Positions 23,977-35,519 of a DNA stretch of 64,000 nt are shown one piece after another (within the stretch, counting starts at the first letter, position 1; every line of letters begins with the position of its first letter). A program made the translations under genes and the position numbers. Location: the NCBI GenBank assembly GCA_035610835.1, contig CM069454.1:69574291-69638290 (forward strand), in the 5' to 3' direction. The DNA is from Ophiura sarsii (taxonomy: Eukaryota; Echinodermata; Ophiuroidea; Amphilepidida; Ophiuridae). The notes below the pieces were generated by a model. It did no database searches, had not been told where the DNA came from, and was given only the letters and a program-made list of their open reading frames with translations.

Positions 23977-24460
23977 CCTGTATACACTAGTACTTGTACA
24001 GTTCCCATACTGTTACTAAGTACACCATTCCAGTATACACTAGTACTTGTACAGTTCCCATACTGTTACTAAGTACACCATTCCAGTATACACTAGTACT
24101 TGTACAGTTCCCATACTGTTACTAAGTACACCATTGCTGTATACACTAGTACTTGTACAGTTCCCATACTGTTACTAAGTACACCATTCCAGTATACACT
24201 AGTACTTGTACAGTTCCCATACTGTTACTAAGTACACCATTCCAGTATACACTAGTACTTGTACAGTTCCCATACTGTTACTAAGTACACCATTCCAGTA
24301 TACACTAGTACTTGTACAGTTCCCATACTATTACTAAGTACACCATTCCTGTATACACTAGTACTTGTACAGTTCCCATACTGTTACTAAGTACACCATT
24401 CCTGTATACACTAGTACTTGTACAGTTCCCATACTGTAACTAAGTACACCATTCCAGTAT

Positions 24461-25285
24461 TTTTTTTGCTTTTTGGAAATAAAGAGCAAATGTGAACAAT
24501 AGCCCAACAGACATTAACAAAGTTAATGAACTGAGTGATTACAAATCAAACGGGTAACTCTCAACAGAGAGCTCTGATGGGCCAATCAATTGGTTCACTG
24601 CAACTCAGAAAATAATCAAAAATACAAGTAAACACAATTGGGCTAGTAAAAAAAGCCAATGAAAGTGGCGTGGGACAGGAATAGGATAAACACCCAAACA
24701 TAGAGAATAACATCAAAAAATAAGAAGAAAATAATATCTGGAGGTCATTGATACATCGAGAAAGCTAATAGCCAACATACTCTGAAGAGTTGGAGAGAAA
24801 GTGTCTGTTAACACGACATTTAAAAGATTGTAGTCCTTCCTCTTGGATGTTGCCAACAACATTGACTGGAAGACTGTTCCACAGTGGAACAGCTGTATGG
24901 ATGAAACTTCTGTTTAAGCAGCATGTTCTGGCAGGCGGCAGTGAAAGGGCATGATCTGGCATTGCAACACTTAAACGTGTAGCACAACGATGAACATATG
25001 GTGTGGGGAGCAGTGCTGCTAAATCTTGTGGGCAGTGGTTGGTGTGCATTTTGTACAAGACCGTGACTGCTGCTACCTGTCGCCGGTGAAGTAGGCTTGT
25101 GATGCTGAGATGCGATAGACCAGTAGCGTCATGAGCTCCAATGACCTTGAGTGCCTTCCTTTGGATGTTGTCAAGCTGGCTTAGGGTGAAGCACTAGACC
25201 AGCCTAGTGAAGCATACTCCATTACACTACGGACTTGTGATTTGTACACAGTAGATCTGCCTAATGCCGTCAATATATTTGCATG
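24461..25285 (-). mobile_element. 5'-truncated non-LTR retrotransposon, C-terminal part
   Basis: On the minus strand the translation starts within ANILTALGRSTVYKSQVRSV then MEYASLGWSSAS, followed after small frame changes by LSQLDNIQRKALKVIGAHDA, RRQVAAVTVLYKMHTNHCP and FIHTAVPLWNSLPVNVV. This is the region after the reverse transcriptase palm in Jockey/CR1-group elements. The 3' end carries an A-rich tail (t-run at 24461-24467 on the plus strand). Minisatellite sequence abuts both ends, fixing the boundaries. Confidence 0.8.
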
Positions 25286-25417
25286 TATATACACTAGTAC
25301 TTGTACAGTTCCCGTACAGTTACTAAGCACATCATTCCCGTATAGGCACGGTAAACCGGGTAACCATGATGCCGAGAATAAGCATGGTTGTGTATACAGT
25401 TTATAATGTGCTGTGTA

Positions 25418-25667
25418 CAGGGGCGGACTGGGACCTGAAAGCGGCCGTGGCAAAATTATTTAAGCGGCCCTTTTTGACCATGTCAGCGTAGCGAGCGGGG
25501 GTAGGACAAATTTTAGTCCAAAACGGCCCGGAAAAATGCTTTACACAATGGGAAAGGGGGGGGGGGGAGTTTTCGGAAAACTTTGTGAGTAACCGGCCCT
25601 GAGAGGCCCAGAACCAAGCGGCCTATGTGGCGATCGCCACAACGCCACAGTGGCCAGTCCGCCCCTG
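25418..25667. mobile_element. 250-bp hAT-type MITE with perfect 8-bp target duplication
   Basis: Perfect 14-bp inverted termini CAGGGGCGGACTGG and CCAGTCCGCCCCTG, flanked by gctgtgta on both sides (25410-25417, 25668-25675). The 8-bp duplication and CAGGGGCGG terminus are classic hAT features. The interior is non-coding. Confidence 0.92.
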
Positions 25668-25675
25668 GCTGTGTA

Positions 25676-26980
25676 CATCTTAATAGATCCTGTCTCTGGT
25701 ACGAGAAGTTCTCTCTCCCCAGGCCTGTGATAGTGCATGTAACCGTATTAAACGCGTGTCATTTAACAATCTCAAATGCATATGGAATGAGTGATACATG
25801 CAACACCAACATGTCAACACGTTTTCAAAAAGCAATTACTTATTAGGGTAAGCCGAGACGACAGTTTGGGGTGATGTGCCTCATATGATGAAACATCGGC
25901 AGACGTGATGAACAACGTGTTTCTCTTGGAAATTAAAACGAGACCATTTTTAATGGCGTTTTCTTGAATCCATGCTTCTACAGCATCCAACATTTTGTAA
26001 AGTAAAAAAGGGTATGTATAAGGAAAACAAGATTACGTTATACTCTAAAATAGGCAGTACGAAAACATTAAACAACTGACCAAGCTCAAAATACATTTTC
26101 TTGAATGTATTCCCGGTGTTATTTTTACAACTGCTGACTGTCGCAAAAAAGGTACGGTTCTTGCATTTTCAAAGGAACTGGTTAGATATCTGAACTTACG
26201 ACATAACAATAATAAACAACAACATGCAGATATTTAGGTATGAACATTATGTTTTACAGTACGCATCCAAGATGTCTAACAGATCCAACCATGCATTTAC
26301 ATCATACATACCTGTTTCGCGTCGCCTTAATCTATAATGTATACCATACTTATGTCAGGAGAGTGCATCAAAACTATTCCCAAATGGTGGACATTGCCAG
26401 CCGTATTGGATTTCTAATTTGCATAATGTATGCAAAAGTTTTGCTTTCATCATACAACTTTATATCATCAATGAAAATAAATGACATTGATGCCCATGCG
26501 ATGTATTTTGTAGACGCGAGGAAGCACCTATCCATCATCAGTTCAATCATCACTGGATTTATAGATTATATAATAAACCTGCCCAGTTGGCAGAACTCCG
26601 TTCCTGATTTCGATGGCGTATCCAAAAGAAGTTAAAATGTTTTAAAAAGGTGTTGAATTGGAATTTAATAACAATACAATATTTGTGTCCGCAAACATAT
26701 TTGTATGATAGAACCTATTGTATACGATGTTTACAAATGTCTTTGTCTTAATATTTCAAAAACTCCTATGTTGCGTGTCTGTCGCAAGAATATAACGTTC
26801 TTCCTAGTACCAAGCCGAACAGTTCTTAACTAACGATTCAATTATATAGTGTATTGAAATCGAGAGACAGCACACATTATAATAGCCTTATTAATGCCTA
26901 TCTGATGTGATTTCTGTCGACCAATAATACATTCGTCCTGGATTTCTCGCCCGTGAAATTCGCCATTCATATCATACACA
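25676..26980. other. Intron; one unrecognised 131-codon open frame
   Basis: Single-copy sequence. The frame at 26240-26635 (plus) is open for 131 codons but has no domain, signal or repeat I recognise, is not flanked by obvious splice sites, and its composition follows the surrounding intron. I regard it as probably non-coding. Confidence 0.4.
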
Positions 26981-26984
26981 TTTT

Positions 26985-27475
26985 ACCAAGCAAGGCTCAA
27001 CACATTCTACCATGCAAGGCTCAACACATTCTACCATGCAAGGCTCAACACATTATACCATGACATTTTATCATGCACGGCTCAGCACACTCTATCATGC
27101 AAGGATCAGCATATTATATTTTGCAAGGCTCAGCACATTCTAGCATGTAAGGCTCAACACCGGGCTCAACACATTCTAGCATGCAAGGCTCAACATATTC
27201 TAGCATGCAAGGCTCAAAACTTTCGATTATGCACGGCTCGACACATTCTATCGTTCAAAGCTCAGCACATTCTATCATGCAAAGTTCAACACATTATATC
27301 ATGCAATGCTCAACACATTCTGTCATGCAAGGATCAACACATTTAACTATGCAAAGCTCAACAACACGTTATATCATGCAAAGCTCAACCCCTTCTATCA
27401 TGCAAAGCTCAACACATTCTATCATACAAAGTTCAACACGTGATATCATGCAAGCCTCAATAAAATATACATAAG
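26985..27475. repeat. 24-bp minisatellite
   Basis: About 20 diverged copies of catgcaaggctcaacacatt plus four bases. Because 24 is a multiple of three, the plus strand reads as an S/T/Q-rich repeat peptide (MQGSTHSI-like) for 97 codons. Unit divergence and absence of neighbours with coding signal argue against a real protein. Confidence 0.9.
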
Positions 27476-27489
27476 ATTGTGTGGTGAAC

Positions 27490-28740
27490 TGTATTTTGGT
27501 ATCCCCCTCTTCATTGCGTCAATGAGTCGTCGACATTTAAATAAAGCTCATTTTCACAAACATCTAACAGGTCATCAAGGATATATCCTTGTGGAACAGA
27601 AGCATTCATGGGAGCAGTGTTGGAGGCCTGGCCTGACATGACGACATTGATGGATCTATCGGATATGTAGTTGTGTATCCATGAAAGCACTCTTCCGGTA
27701 ACGCCCTTTGCTATTAGTTTTGAGCAGCGTCCGTTGTGCCATACTTTGTCGAAAGCTCCTTTTGTATATTGTATAGGGCAATGATACAAACCTCGTTCCT
27801 TGGGTCTAAAGAGTTGTTCCATTTCTGTGACAGGATTTTGAGGAAATCGGCTGTGCTATGGCCTGCTCTAAATCCAAATTGTCTGCTGGAGATCAGGTTA
27901 TTGATGAAAAGAAAGCGTTTTAGTTATTTCTACACGACAGCTTCCATGATCTTGCTGATATTGCTTAGCAGTGAGATGGGACGATACTCTCGTGTGAATT
28001 GGGGTGACAGAGGCTGTTTAGGTTAGGAAAAACACCATGAGTGAAACAGAGGTCAAAAAGTCTGCAGAGTGGACTGGCAAGTTCAGCACACAATTCTTGA
28101 GAAGCTAGGATGGAATCATGTCTGGTCCAGTGGCTTTATCTGGATTGAGATGCTTCTATCAGTTTTCGATCACCATTGAGGTTGAAAACTATATTGCCAG
28201 TAGATTTTGTTGTTGATGGATGGACATTTGGGACCTGGTCATTATAGCACCTTGGAGTCTACAAATGTCTGACAAAAACTACTGCCTTGTCCCTTGCTGT
28301 ATTATGGTGATGTTTTGATGTTCGATCACTGGGATCTAAGAGCCCAGCTGTTCTGACATGGTGTTGATGATTCTCCACCAGTTTTTGCTGCTCAGTGATT
28401 TATCTGCCATATCTGGTCTCGATTTAATGATGTCATTTCTCCTGGCTTGTTTCTCAGCTTGTTTGTAGGAGTGTCTAGCTTCAGCGAACTTTGCCTTGCT
28501 GACTTCAGTTTGGTCTTGTTGGGCTTTCTTAAAGAGACGACGCTTCTTCCTAGATGACCTGCGGGGCATTTGTCGTTGAACCAAACCTTGTATCCGGTCC
28601 TCCTGGTGACTGTCTTACTTGGGATGAATAAGTCCATAGCATCGCAGATGATATCGGTGACATTGGAGCAAGCGATTTCAGAATCTTTCTTATCACTCTT
28701 TCGCTATACAAATATTTACGTAGTTTAACAGGTATCTTGA
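27490..28740 (-). mobile_element. Decayed non-LTR retrotransposon: linker and reverse transcriptase palm
   Basis: Reading 28637 to 27511 on the minus strand, the linker (KVWFNDKC style) is followed by basic sequence and then the reverse transcriptase core: GAFDKVWHNGRCSKLIAKG, GRVLSWIHNYISDRSINVV, then ASVPQGYILDDLL and a degraded YADD region (LNVDDS). These blocks fit the Jockey/CR1 group. Several frame changes and the missing endonuclease and C-terminus make it a pseudogene. It could be the same family as the fragment at 24461-25285, which supplies the complementary C-terminal part, but the two are separate insertions. Confidence 0.8.
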
Positions 28741-29572
28741 CAAATTATTTTGAAGTCGATCTACACAATTACAAAGCTAACCTACTTTTTTCTAAGGCCA
28801 CGATTTCACCAACTTATCACGCACTTAACATAGTGTAACATCAGGATATGTACCGCACCTTTAAACTAAGTAGTCGGTTAAAAACAGGTCATAAACAGCA
28901 CGGGTTAATTGGGTTGTTACGGTAATGCATTTTCACTTAGATTACGTTTCTTTAAATACTAACTGATGCCGATGTAATCAAAGAACATAATACAGGTGTA
29001 TGCGATGCTCCGTGTCTGCATAATGCATGTCTGCTTCAAAGGAGTCCGATTTAATCTCAAACATAACTTAACATGTCCTGAGTTTGGTTTGTCAGAACGC
29101 TGGCAGTTTCAGGGATTTAAAAGTGTTTAATTAAGTTATTTAAAAAGACAGATATAAATAATTCCCACCTTCTCATTCGGTTTATTTACTACTATATATA
29201 AAGCTAAGAAGGTAACAAACCTAATCGACGAAGGATTCCACTGATCCGATATGTTGCGATTTTAAAAAGTTTTTCAATGTTTCGAAAGTTTAGAGTTTTT
29301 AATAACTTCGAGATGATTTTGGGAACAAATTTCCGATCGACTGACCGCCCCTTCATATGATTGAATTGCCATTTATGTTCTAAGGCATTTCCTTATATGT
29401 AGGAATATCGATTAACAAACACTATTTATGTTGTGTTTTACTGCAGATGAATTCATGCATGTGTTGCTGGCTCCAGCGTTTATACGCCCTGAGGACCGTA
29501 TGGTAATGCCCGCAATTTACTCATCTTCCCACAGGACACATTTTTACTCGTTTTTTCTCTGCATATTTGTAG
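28741..29572. other. Intron immediately upstream of exon B
   Basis: Single-copy sequence ending in a long pyrimidine tract (tttttactcgttttttctct) and TTTGTAG, the acceptor of exon B. Nothing else is recognised. Confidence 0.6.
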
Positions 29573-29758
29573 GTTTTTTAAGCACCGGAGATGCGGCGTC
29601 GCGGGGAAACTACGGGTTACAGGATCAGCTGGCAGCCCTTCGGTGGATCAATGCAAATATCGCAAATTTTGGTGGCGACCCGAAACGTGTGACTCTGTTC
29701 GGCTTTGGGTCAGGCGCCGCCAGTGTTGGTTTTCTCATGATGTCCAATCAAACTAAAG
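29573..29758 (+). CDS. nlgn: Neuroligin-like protein, internal exon B (nucleophile-elbow region)
   Basis: 186-bp exon between TTTGTAG and AAAG|GTATGC. It enters with two bases joining exon A's final G to give 'ILG FLSTGD'. Translation: [61 protein letters not shown]. This is the most conserved cholinesterase-family block. Esterases have GESAG here; this protein has GFGSG, so the nucleophile serine is glycine, as in neuroligins, and hydrolase activity is not expected. The exon leaves in phase 1, and joining to exon C gives SNQTKGLVSSVIAQSG without a break. Confidence 0.95.
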
Positions 29759-29824
29759 GTATGCGCATATTTCAGTTTTTCTCATAGGCCTATCAAAGTC
29801 ATCGTCTATTGTAATATACTTTAA

Positions 29825-30754
29825 GGGTAGTGTCAACCCTTTTAATATGAAACTTATCAAATTTTGAACTATTAATGTGATATATATGAAAGTATGAGTC
29901 AGAAAATCCATTTTTGGTATCAAATTTCACTAAAAATGCAGTTTTATAAAAATGTTGACCCAAAAATCACATTTAACGTGAACGTAACAAAATCAGTGGT
30001 TTTTTGAAAATACCGAAATTGCACAAACATCATTTAAAGACACTTCTCTAGGATATGTTTTATTTATTTTTACATAAAAACTTTTAATTTATTAAATTAT
30101 TTACCAAAAAGTGGAAACAACTTTATTAAAAAATCAAAATGTTCGCACTTTTTGATCAATAATTTCAAAACTAACAAATTGTATCTAAAAAACCCACCTG
30201 ATCCTTGACAAGTGTCGTTAGATGATCTGTGTGAAATTTTCGGCATTATTTAACAGACACTGATTTAGTTACGTTCACCGATAATTTTGAGCCAAAACAA
30301 TTTGTGTATCAAAATTAAAAAAATTAAAAAAATTGTTAGTGAAAATGGATTCTCTGACTCATTTCATTTACAAAAATGTTTACCTTGATATCATCATGAA
30401 ATCGCTCTACGTCCTAATTGGACATTGCGTGCTTAACCAACTCATTCCACACTTTCCTATCCCTAGCTAACACAATTATATTGTATAAATCAGTGACTGT
30501 TCATAGTTCCTTTTAGGTCTCTCTTGATAACTGACCACCAGGAGGTCGGAGGTCGTCCTGGGTCTTTAAGTGCTGGATTAAAGTATTCTGATAAAGCTTT
30601 ACGAGCTGGAGTTTCAGCATCCATTCTGAGTAGATGACCTAGAAATCGTAGTCTACGTCGTTTTATTTTACTCCAGGGCTGTGTCTACATCACGTTATTA
30701 GTTCAAAAGTTACAGCGCTTGATAAATGTCATCATAAAAGGGTTGACGCCTCCC
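29825..30754. mobile_element. 930-bp TTAA-flanked MITE
   Basis: Inverted termini GGGTAGTGTCAACCCTTTTA and complement GGGAGGCGTCAACCCTTTTA, flanked by TTAA on both sides (29821-29824, 30755-30758). The interior shows long inverted similarity of A/T-rich sequence. A retrotransposon fragment sits in its right half. The same terminal motif recurs at 46655-47750. No transposase is seen. Confidence 0.75.
30405..30690 (-). mobile_element. Small retrotransposon C-terminal fragment inside the MITE
   Basis: Minus-strand translation gives RRLRFLGHLLRMDAETPARK, then ALSEYFNPALKDPGRPPTSW and a degenerate remainder. 'RRLRWLGHxLRM' followed by 'KDPGRPxTxW' is typical of the C-terminal tail of RTE-like and related non-LTR open reading frames. 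Only about 95 codons remain. Confidence 0.65.
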
Positions 30755-30758
30755 TTAA

Positions 30759-31567
30759 AAGCCTCTTCATCAGGGCGCCATTGCTGTATCTATCGTTGTG
30801 AATGCGTACGCGTAAATTGTCATAATCTACGCAAACATCGCGTCAACGCACTTAAAAAACAAAGAAAGCCATATCTCGTATGAATAAACATGATACGACA
30901 GACATAATAAAAAATGAAAGGTAGAATCGATCCCTTATTATGTAGCCTGCTTCATCCCCAAACAGAATGCGTAATGTAGACTACCGTTTCCCTTTTCTGC
31001 CACCGCATGACAAAACGAGCATTAAGTTGTAGGTATAAATCTATGGAGGAGTTTCACGTGAGGTCATACGCGTCGATAAGCAGTTATCTTAGTGTCTCTT
31101 CGGCGTGTATTACCATTCATACTGCAAGAAACCACATTACCTGATTCCCCTATGGTATGTGAGCAGTGAAGGTTTTGATAAAACTATTCCTTCTTGTAAT
31201 TCTGTTGAGATATAAAACTCTAATGGAAAATGTTTAGGGTGCTACCATGACTACGGTGCTTTTATTGCTTTGTTTTTTCAAAACGTGCAAATAGGGTGGG
31301 TGTATGTTTAAGCGGCCATCTTTGCTTGATGATGGACAACCCGGCATTTGGTACACGTAAATACATATTCACATCATACATAAGTATAACTTTAATTGAG
31401 ACATAATTTTGTTACCAAAACCTAACCTGAAATCAGGATGTATCATGATTATTTATAATGACGTGTTCGACGCAGCCCAACGATAAATCGTGGGGCCCAT
31501 TTACAAGCTTATAAGCGTGGTTTTACATACATGAACATTACAGATGACCTTTTCTCACCCTATACAG
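30759..31567. other. Intron upstream of exon C
   Basis: Single-copy A+T-rich sequence. It ends in cttttctcaccctatacag, a good acceptor for exon C. No other feature is recognised. Confidence 0.6.
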
Positions 31568-32030
31568 GTTTGGTAAGCAGCGTTATAGCGCAAAGTGGCG
31601 CGCCATTAGCTACTTGGGCGATGACACAAGATCCCTTAACTTTTGCCAAAATGGCGGCAGATAAACTAGGATGCATCGACGACACCAATCTTAAAATGGT
31701 TGAATGTATGCGCAAATTACCAGCTTCAAATTTCGAGAATCTCAAAGTACAAGCACCGTTATATTTCACGGCGTTTGCTCCCGTTATAGACGATGACGTG
31801 ATCAGTGAAGATCCAAAAATACTTATGCAAAAGATCTCCAGGAATGAGATAACACTTGGCTGTAACTGCAGCTATTTGACCGGTGTTTCTAGAACTGAGG
31901 CTTTTAGCTACGTCGGGGATTACGTTGATGGCGCTGGTCAGCTCGATGTCAGAGTCTTCGAACAGGTTCTGAACGGTTTTGTACAGAATCACTTCGGCGG
32001 AAGCATGCAAGCAGGGTCCGTGGTAAAAAA
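31568..32030 (+). CDS. nlgn: Neuroligin-like protein, internal exon C (central esterase fold)
   Basis: 463-bp exon from CTATACAG to AAAAAA|GTAAAA. Translation begins GLVSSVIAQSGAPLATWAM and includes DKLGCIDDTNLKMVECMRKL, where the two cysteines match the conserved small disulphide loop of the family, then FAPVIDDDVISEDPKILMQK. LGCNCSYLTGVSRTEAFSYV keeps the acidic catalytic-position residue (E of RTEAF). In vertebrate neuroligins this part of the fold carries splice site B. I chose the donor at 32031 because it is the only nearby GT giving phase 2, which matches the one-base entry of exon D (VVKKAVIKEAIFYEYS) and precedes an immediate in-frame stop. Confidence 0.93.
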
Positions 32031-33850
32031 GTAAAATGAAATTTTTAATTTACTTATTGGTGGAGATGGATTGATGTACCCCCTAACTTCTTGACTAGAT
32101 GGTGCTCCTTAGTGCGGTGAAATCTTTCTCTATTAACCATTCTAACACATGGGGCTACATCGTGTGTGGTAATGTATACTTACATTAAGAATAAACACCA
32201 TGATTACCATACCTGCTGTATTCAATCCATTTAAACACAATGTTGATGCAAAGGAAAACGCCGAGACTTGCATAAATTTAGGTTTCAACCTTAACAAAAT
32301 TTTACGGTGAGCTTATAGGCTGTCACGAAAATTGGGATTTATCATCAAAATCAGTAAATGCTGGAGGTATTATGTATTGATGTTTTCCGCAAACAAAATG
32401 CTTTAAAATGGAAAAAGGAGGCAGTTTTGTCTGTCTTACCCTGTTCGTTATAATTTTTCCTCCATCTAAACACATAATTTGGTCAGTGTTTGGCAATGTT
32501 TAACCAGCTCGTCAGCCGTCTAAACACATTTCTGATCGATACAAAGGAATGGCCCACACTATTAAGTTAAATTTGCAAGGAACCAAATAAACTAAATACG
32601 ATTACCTTACAGCATTATGATGGCGGGAGGATGATTACCTTACAGCATTATGATGGCGGGATTACCTTACAGCATTATGATGGCGGGAGGATTTTAGATA
32701 CCGGTCTTCTTGTATACTGTTGCAATCAAAATCATCACAAAATCTAAACTAATTGAAGGTTAATTTCTTTATCAAAATACGATATAATACTGACAATTTT
32801 ACTAAATATGAGGACTAAACTATATTGTCAAAATATTACACTAACTATATGTAAATGTAATCGTGTATGCTGGATTAAACAAGTCATTGATATCATTGAG
32901 TTGATGGTGCAATCGTAACACTCAAATCACAACTGCAATAACCAAATAATTGAAGGTTAATAATCTCTTGTTGAAAATAATACCGACACAATTTTAAATA
33001 ATATGACACAAATGCAACGAATGTAATGAAAGTCACAGTCAGACATCATACGCTATACATTATTATAAAGCCTTGGATTAAAAATGTCATTTATATGATT
33101 AGACCCCGAAGTGCAATCGTAAATGATTCCACCACGGCAACGCAAACCATAATGAACTATAGTATTTCACCACATTCTAAAAATGGTTCAAATCCCTGTA
33201 GGCTGTAAATTAATGTTCCGTGTAAAGTGCTTTCAACATGTTCAATAATCCATAGTGCGTTATAATTATTCAATATGGTTTCAACAGATCGAATGCATAA
33301 TGATACTTAAGTCTAGTCTTAGGGGCTACTCGGATGTACGGAAACGGTCTTGCACAATTTATAACCAACGTTAAGTACACCTCTTCCGGACGAAGGAATG
33401 TATAATTCAATGTTATCCACTGATGTTTGGTGTTCATTAATCTAGTTCAAATAAAAGTGGAAACCAGTTTAAGTAGGTGAAAAACCTCGAAATGACCCGA
33501 AAACGAATTCGACATAATTATACCTATGTATGGAATTACCGTACGTAAGAACATAAAGCGCGTTCTTTACCAATACAAGTTTATCTCTAAACACCGAAGT
33601 GCCCCTACCGCCGCCTGTTTCTTTTAATATTAATGTGATGAAATATCGTAAACATCTGCAGTAGACATGATACAGAATATACCATAACAAACGGCATTTC
33701 CTTGTCAATATGTATGCTCATAATTACTGCATAGTTTCAACCTAGAATATTAAATTATTAAATTATGAAGTAACTTCTGATCTTTAGTTCGAGAAGATAG
33801 TTAGCTAAAAAGCGAGGGAAAGTACATTTTGATTTTTGCACTTTGTTTTC
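32031..33850. repeat. Intron with a 3-copy ~30-bp repeat and an old ~200-bp tandem repeat
   Basis: At about 32600-32700 the unit gattaccttacagcattatg plus atggcggga occurs three times. At about 32740-33140 two diverged copies of a ~200-bp segment can be aligned through the shared words aattgaaggttaat (32748, 32944) and gtgcaatcgtaa (32909, 33110). Otherwise the region is unremarkable. Confidence 0.6.
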
Positions 33851-34040
33851 AAACACAGGGGCTAGTACGTGTTTAGACCATATTGATTAACGACAACAAA
33901 CACAGGGGCTAGTACGTGTTTAGACCATATTGATTAACGACAACAAACACATGGGCTAGTACGTGTTTAGACCATATTGATTAATGACAACAAACACAGG
34001 GGCTAGTACGTGTTTAGACCATATTGATTAATGACAACAT
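33851..34040. repeat. 47-bp tandem repeat, four copies
   Basis: The unit caggggctagtacgtgttta, gaccatattgattaacgaca, acaaaca is spaced exactly 47 bp at 33856, 33903, 33950 and 33997, with very few changes between copies. Confidence 0.95.
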
Positions 34041-34417
34041 TCCCGATCCCCATCATCCGCCGGTTAGTTAGCGCTATCAGTAAATCAATTATTTAACTAA
34101 TACGAGAGACTGTGCGTTAAATGTAAATATCAAAATGTTACTTTGTCACACTCGTTTTATTTCCTTTGTAAATCATTCTTCGCGTGCAATATCCCCAAGT
34201 TAAAGAGATGAAATATCTTCTTAATTTAACAATTCATATTTACCGGTTGGATCTATAATGTTTGAGGTTTGTACATATTTATCACCTCGTATGTTATTTC
34301 TTCTGAGCACGTCATTGATTGTATTCATATATAAATTAATTACATGAAGGTACTGACCTCCCGAAAAAAGCCACTTTACTAACAATCATCGGTTTCACGA
34401 TTTTATTCTTTAAAATA

Positions 34418-35519
34418 CCGGGTGGTTAAAAAAAAGTTAACCCAAGTTCAAAGTAGTTTTTCAACCTCATTTATAGGTTCAAAGAATTTGTGTTTACTTA
34501 GTCTTGATCAGCAGTAAGTTTTGAAATTATCCTGAACAATTGCATGTTTAGCTTGTTTGGTTCTTCAGATATGGGTCATTACAGAAAGCATGCACAAAAC
34601 TGCCTTGTCCACAGGAGCGTCCTGTTTTGTGCATGCTTTCTGTAATGACCCATGTGAAGAACCAATCAAGCTAAATGTACTATTTTTCAGGATAATTTCA
34701 AAACTTACTGCTGATCAAGACTAAGTAAACAAAAATTCTCTGAAACTATAGATGTCGTTGAAAAGTTACTTTGAACTTGGGTTAAGGGGGGACTTAAGGA
34801 AGTTTTTGATTTGATTTTTTGAATTTTGCGAGTGCTGTAATTATTGAACTATTCATCAAATGCATATAAAAGTATACATTTTTGGAAAGGAAATGGATCA
34901 GAGAATCCAAATTTGGCGTCAATTATGACCAAAAAAGTAGATTTTTTGAGAAAATCACAAAATTCACTTTTTTGACCCAAATTTTTTTGAACAAAACTAA
35001 CAAAAATAATTTTGAGTAAAAAAATGGCCAAATCACTTGATAAATGATGTTAAGACACTAATGAAGGGACTTTTTTCTTCTTTTTTTAAACCTAATTTAA
35101 TATTTTTGAAAATGTTGACCAAAAAGTGCCAAAAAACGTGAAACAATGGGTTTTGTTTTTTTTACACGTTTTTGCCAAAATTTCAAAAAATATTGGATTA
35201 GGTTCAACAACAAAAAAATCGTCCCTTCATTAGTGTCTTTGCATCATCATCAAGTGATTTGGGAATTTTTAACTCAAAATTTTGTTTGTTAGCTTTGTTC
35301 CAAAAATTTGGGTCAAAAAAGTGATTTTTGTTGTTGTGATTTTCGCAAAAAAATCTACTTTTTTGGTCAAAATTGATGCCAAATTTGGATTCTCTGATTT
35401 ATTTCCTTTTTTTTATACTTTTATATACATTTGAGTCATAGTTCAATAATTACAGCACTAACAATATTCAACAAAAAACTTCCTTAAGTCCCCCCTTAAC
35501 TATTTTTTGAACCACATGG
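34418..35519. mobile_element. TA-flanked palindromic MITE (outer), split by a second MITE
   Basis: The left terminus CCGGGTGGTTAAAAAAAAGT pairs with the right terminus (complement CCATGTGGTTCAAAAAATAG), with TA outside each (34416-34417, 35520-35521). The body is a near-perfect palindrome whose arms (34433-34602 and 34625-34780) face each other across a ~22-bp spacer. The right arm is cut at the TTAA of its gttaaccc motif by the 34786-35495 element and resumes after it. TA targets suggest Tc1/mariner-type mobilisation. Confidence 0.85.
34786..35495. mobile_element. 710-bp TTAA-flanked palindromic MITE inserted in the outer MITE
   Basis: Perfect inverted termini GGGGGGACTTAAGGAAGTTT and its complement, with TTAA duplicated outside (34782-34785, 35496-35499). 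Most of the interior is inverted A/T-rich sequence meeting near 35140. Exact TTAA duplication is the signature of piggyBac-type insertion. The style of the interior (aaaagtatac near the end, ccaaaaa words) is shared with the elements at 29825 and 46655. Confidence 0.88.

Larger units (their letters stand above)
22840..25350. repeat. 53-bp minisatellite interrupted by two retrotransposon tails
   Basis: The unit gtacaccattccagtataca, ctagtacttgtacagttccc, atactgttactaa (53 bp) and a shorter ~35-bp variant fill 22870-23620, 23980-24460 and a short remnant at 25286-25345. The two gaps are occupied by 5'-truncated non-LTR elements described separately, and array phase resumes after each. Confidence 0.93.

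Noticed and set aside
26240..26635. 131-codon plus-strand open frame
   Set aside because: No recognisable family, codon use like the surrounding intron, no splice or promoter evidence.
27181..27474. S/T/Q-rich 97-codon repeat protein
   Set aside because: Read-through of a diverged 24-bp minisatellite; no signal peptide or conserved domain.
32021..32026. Alternative donor GTG|GTAAAA at the end of exon C
   Set aside because: It would leave phase 0 and put exon D out of frame with early stops; GT at 32031 gives the required phase 2.
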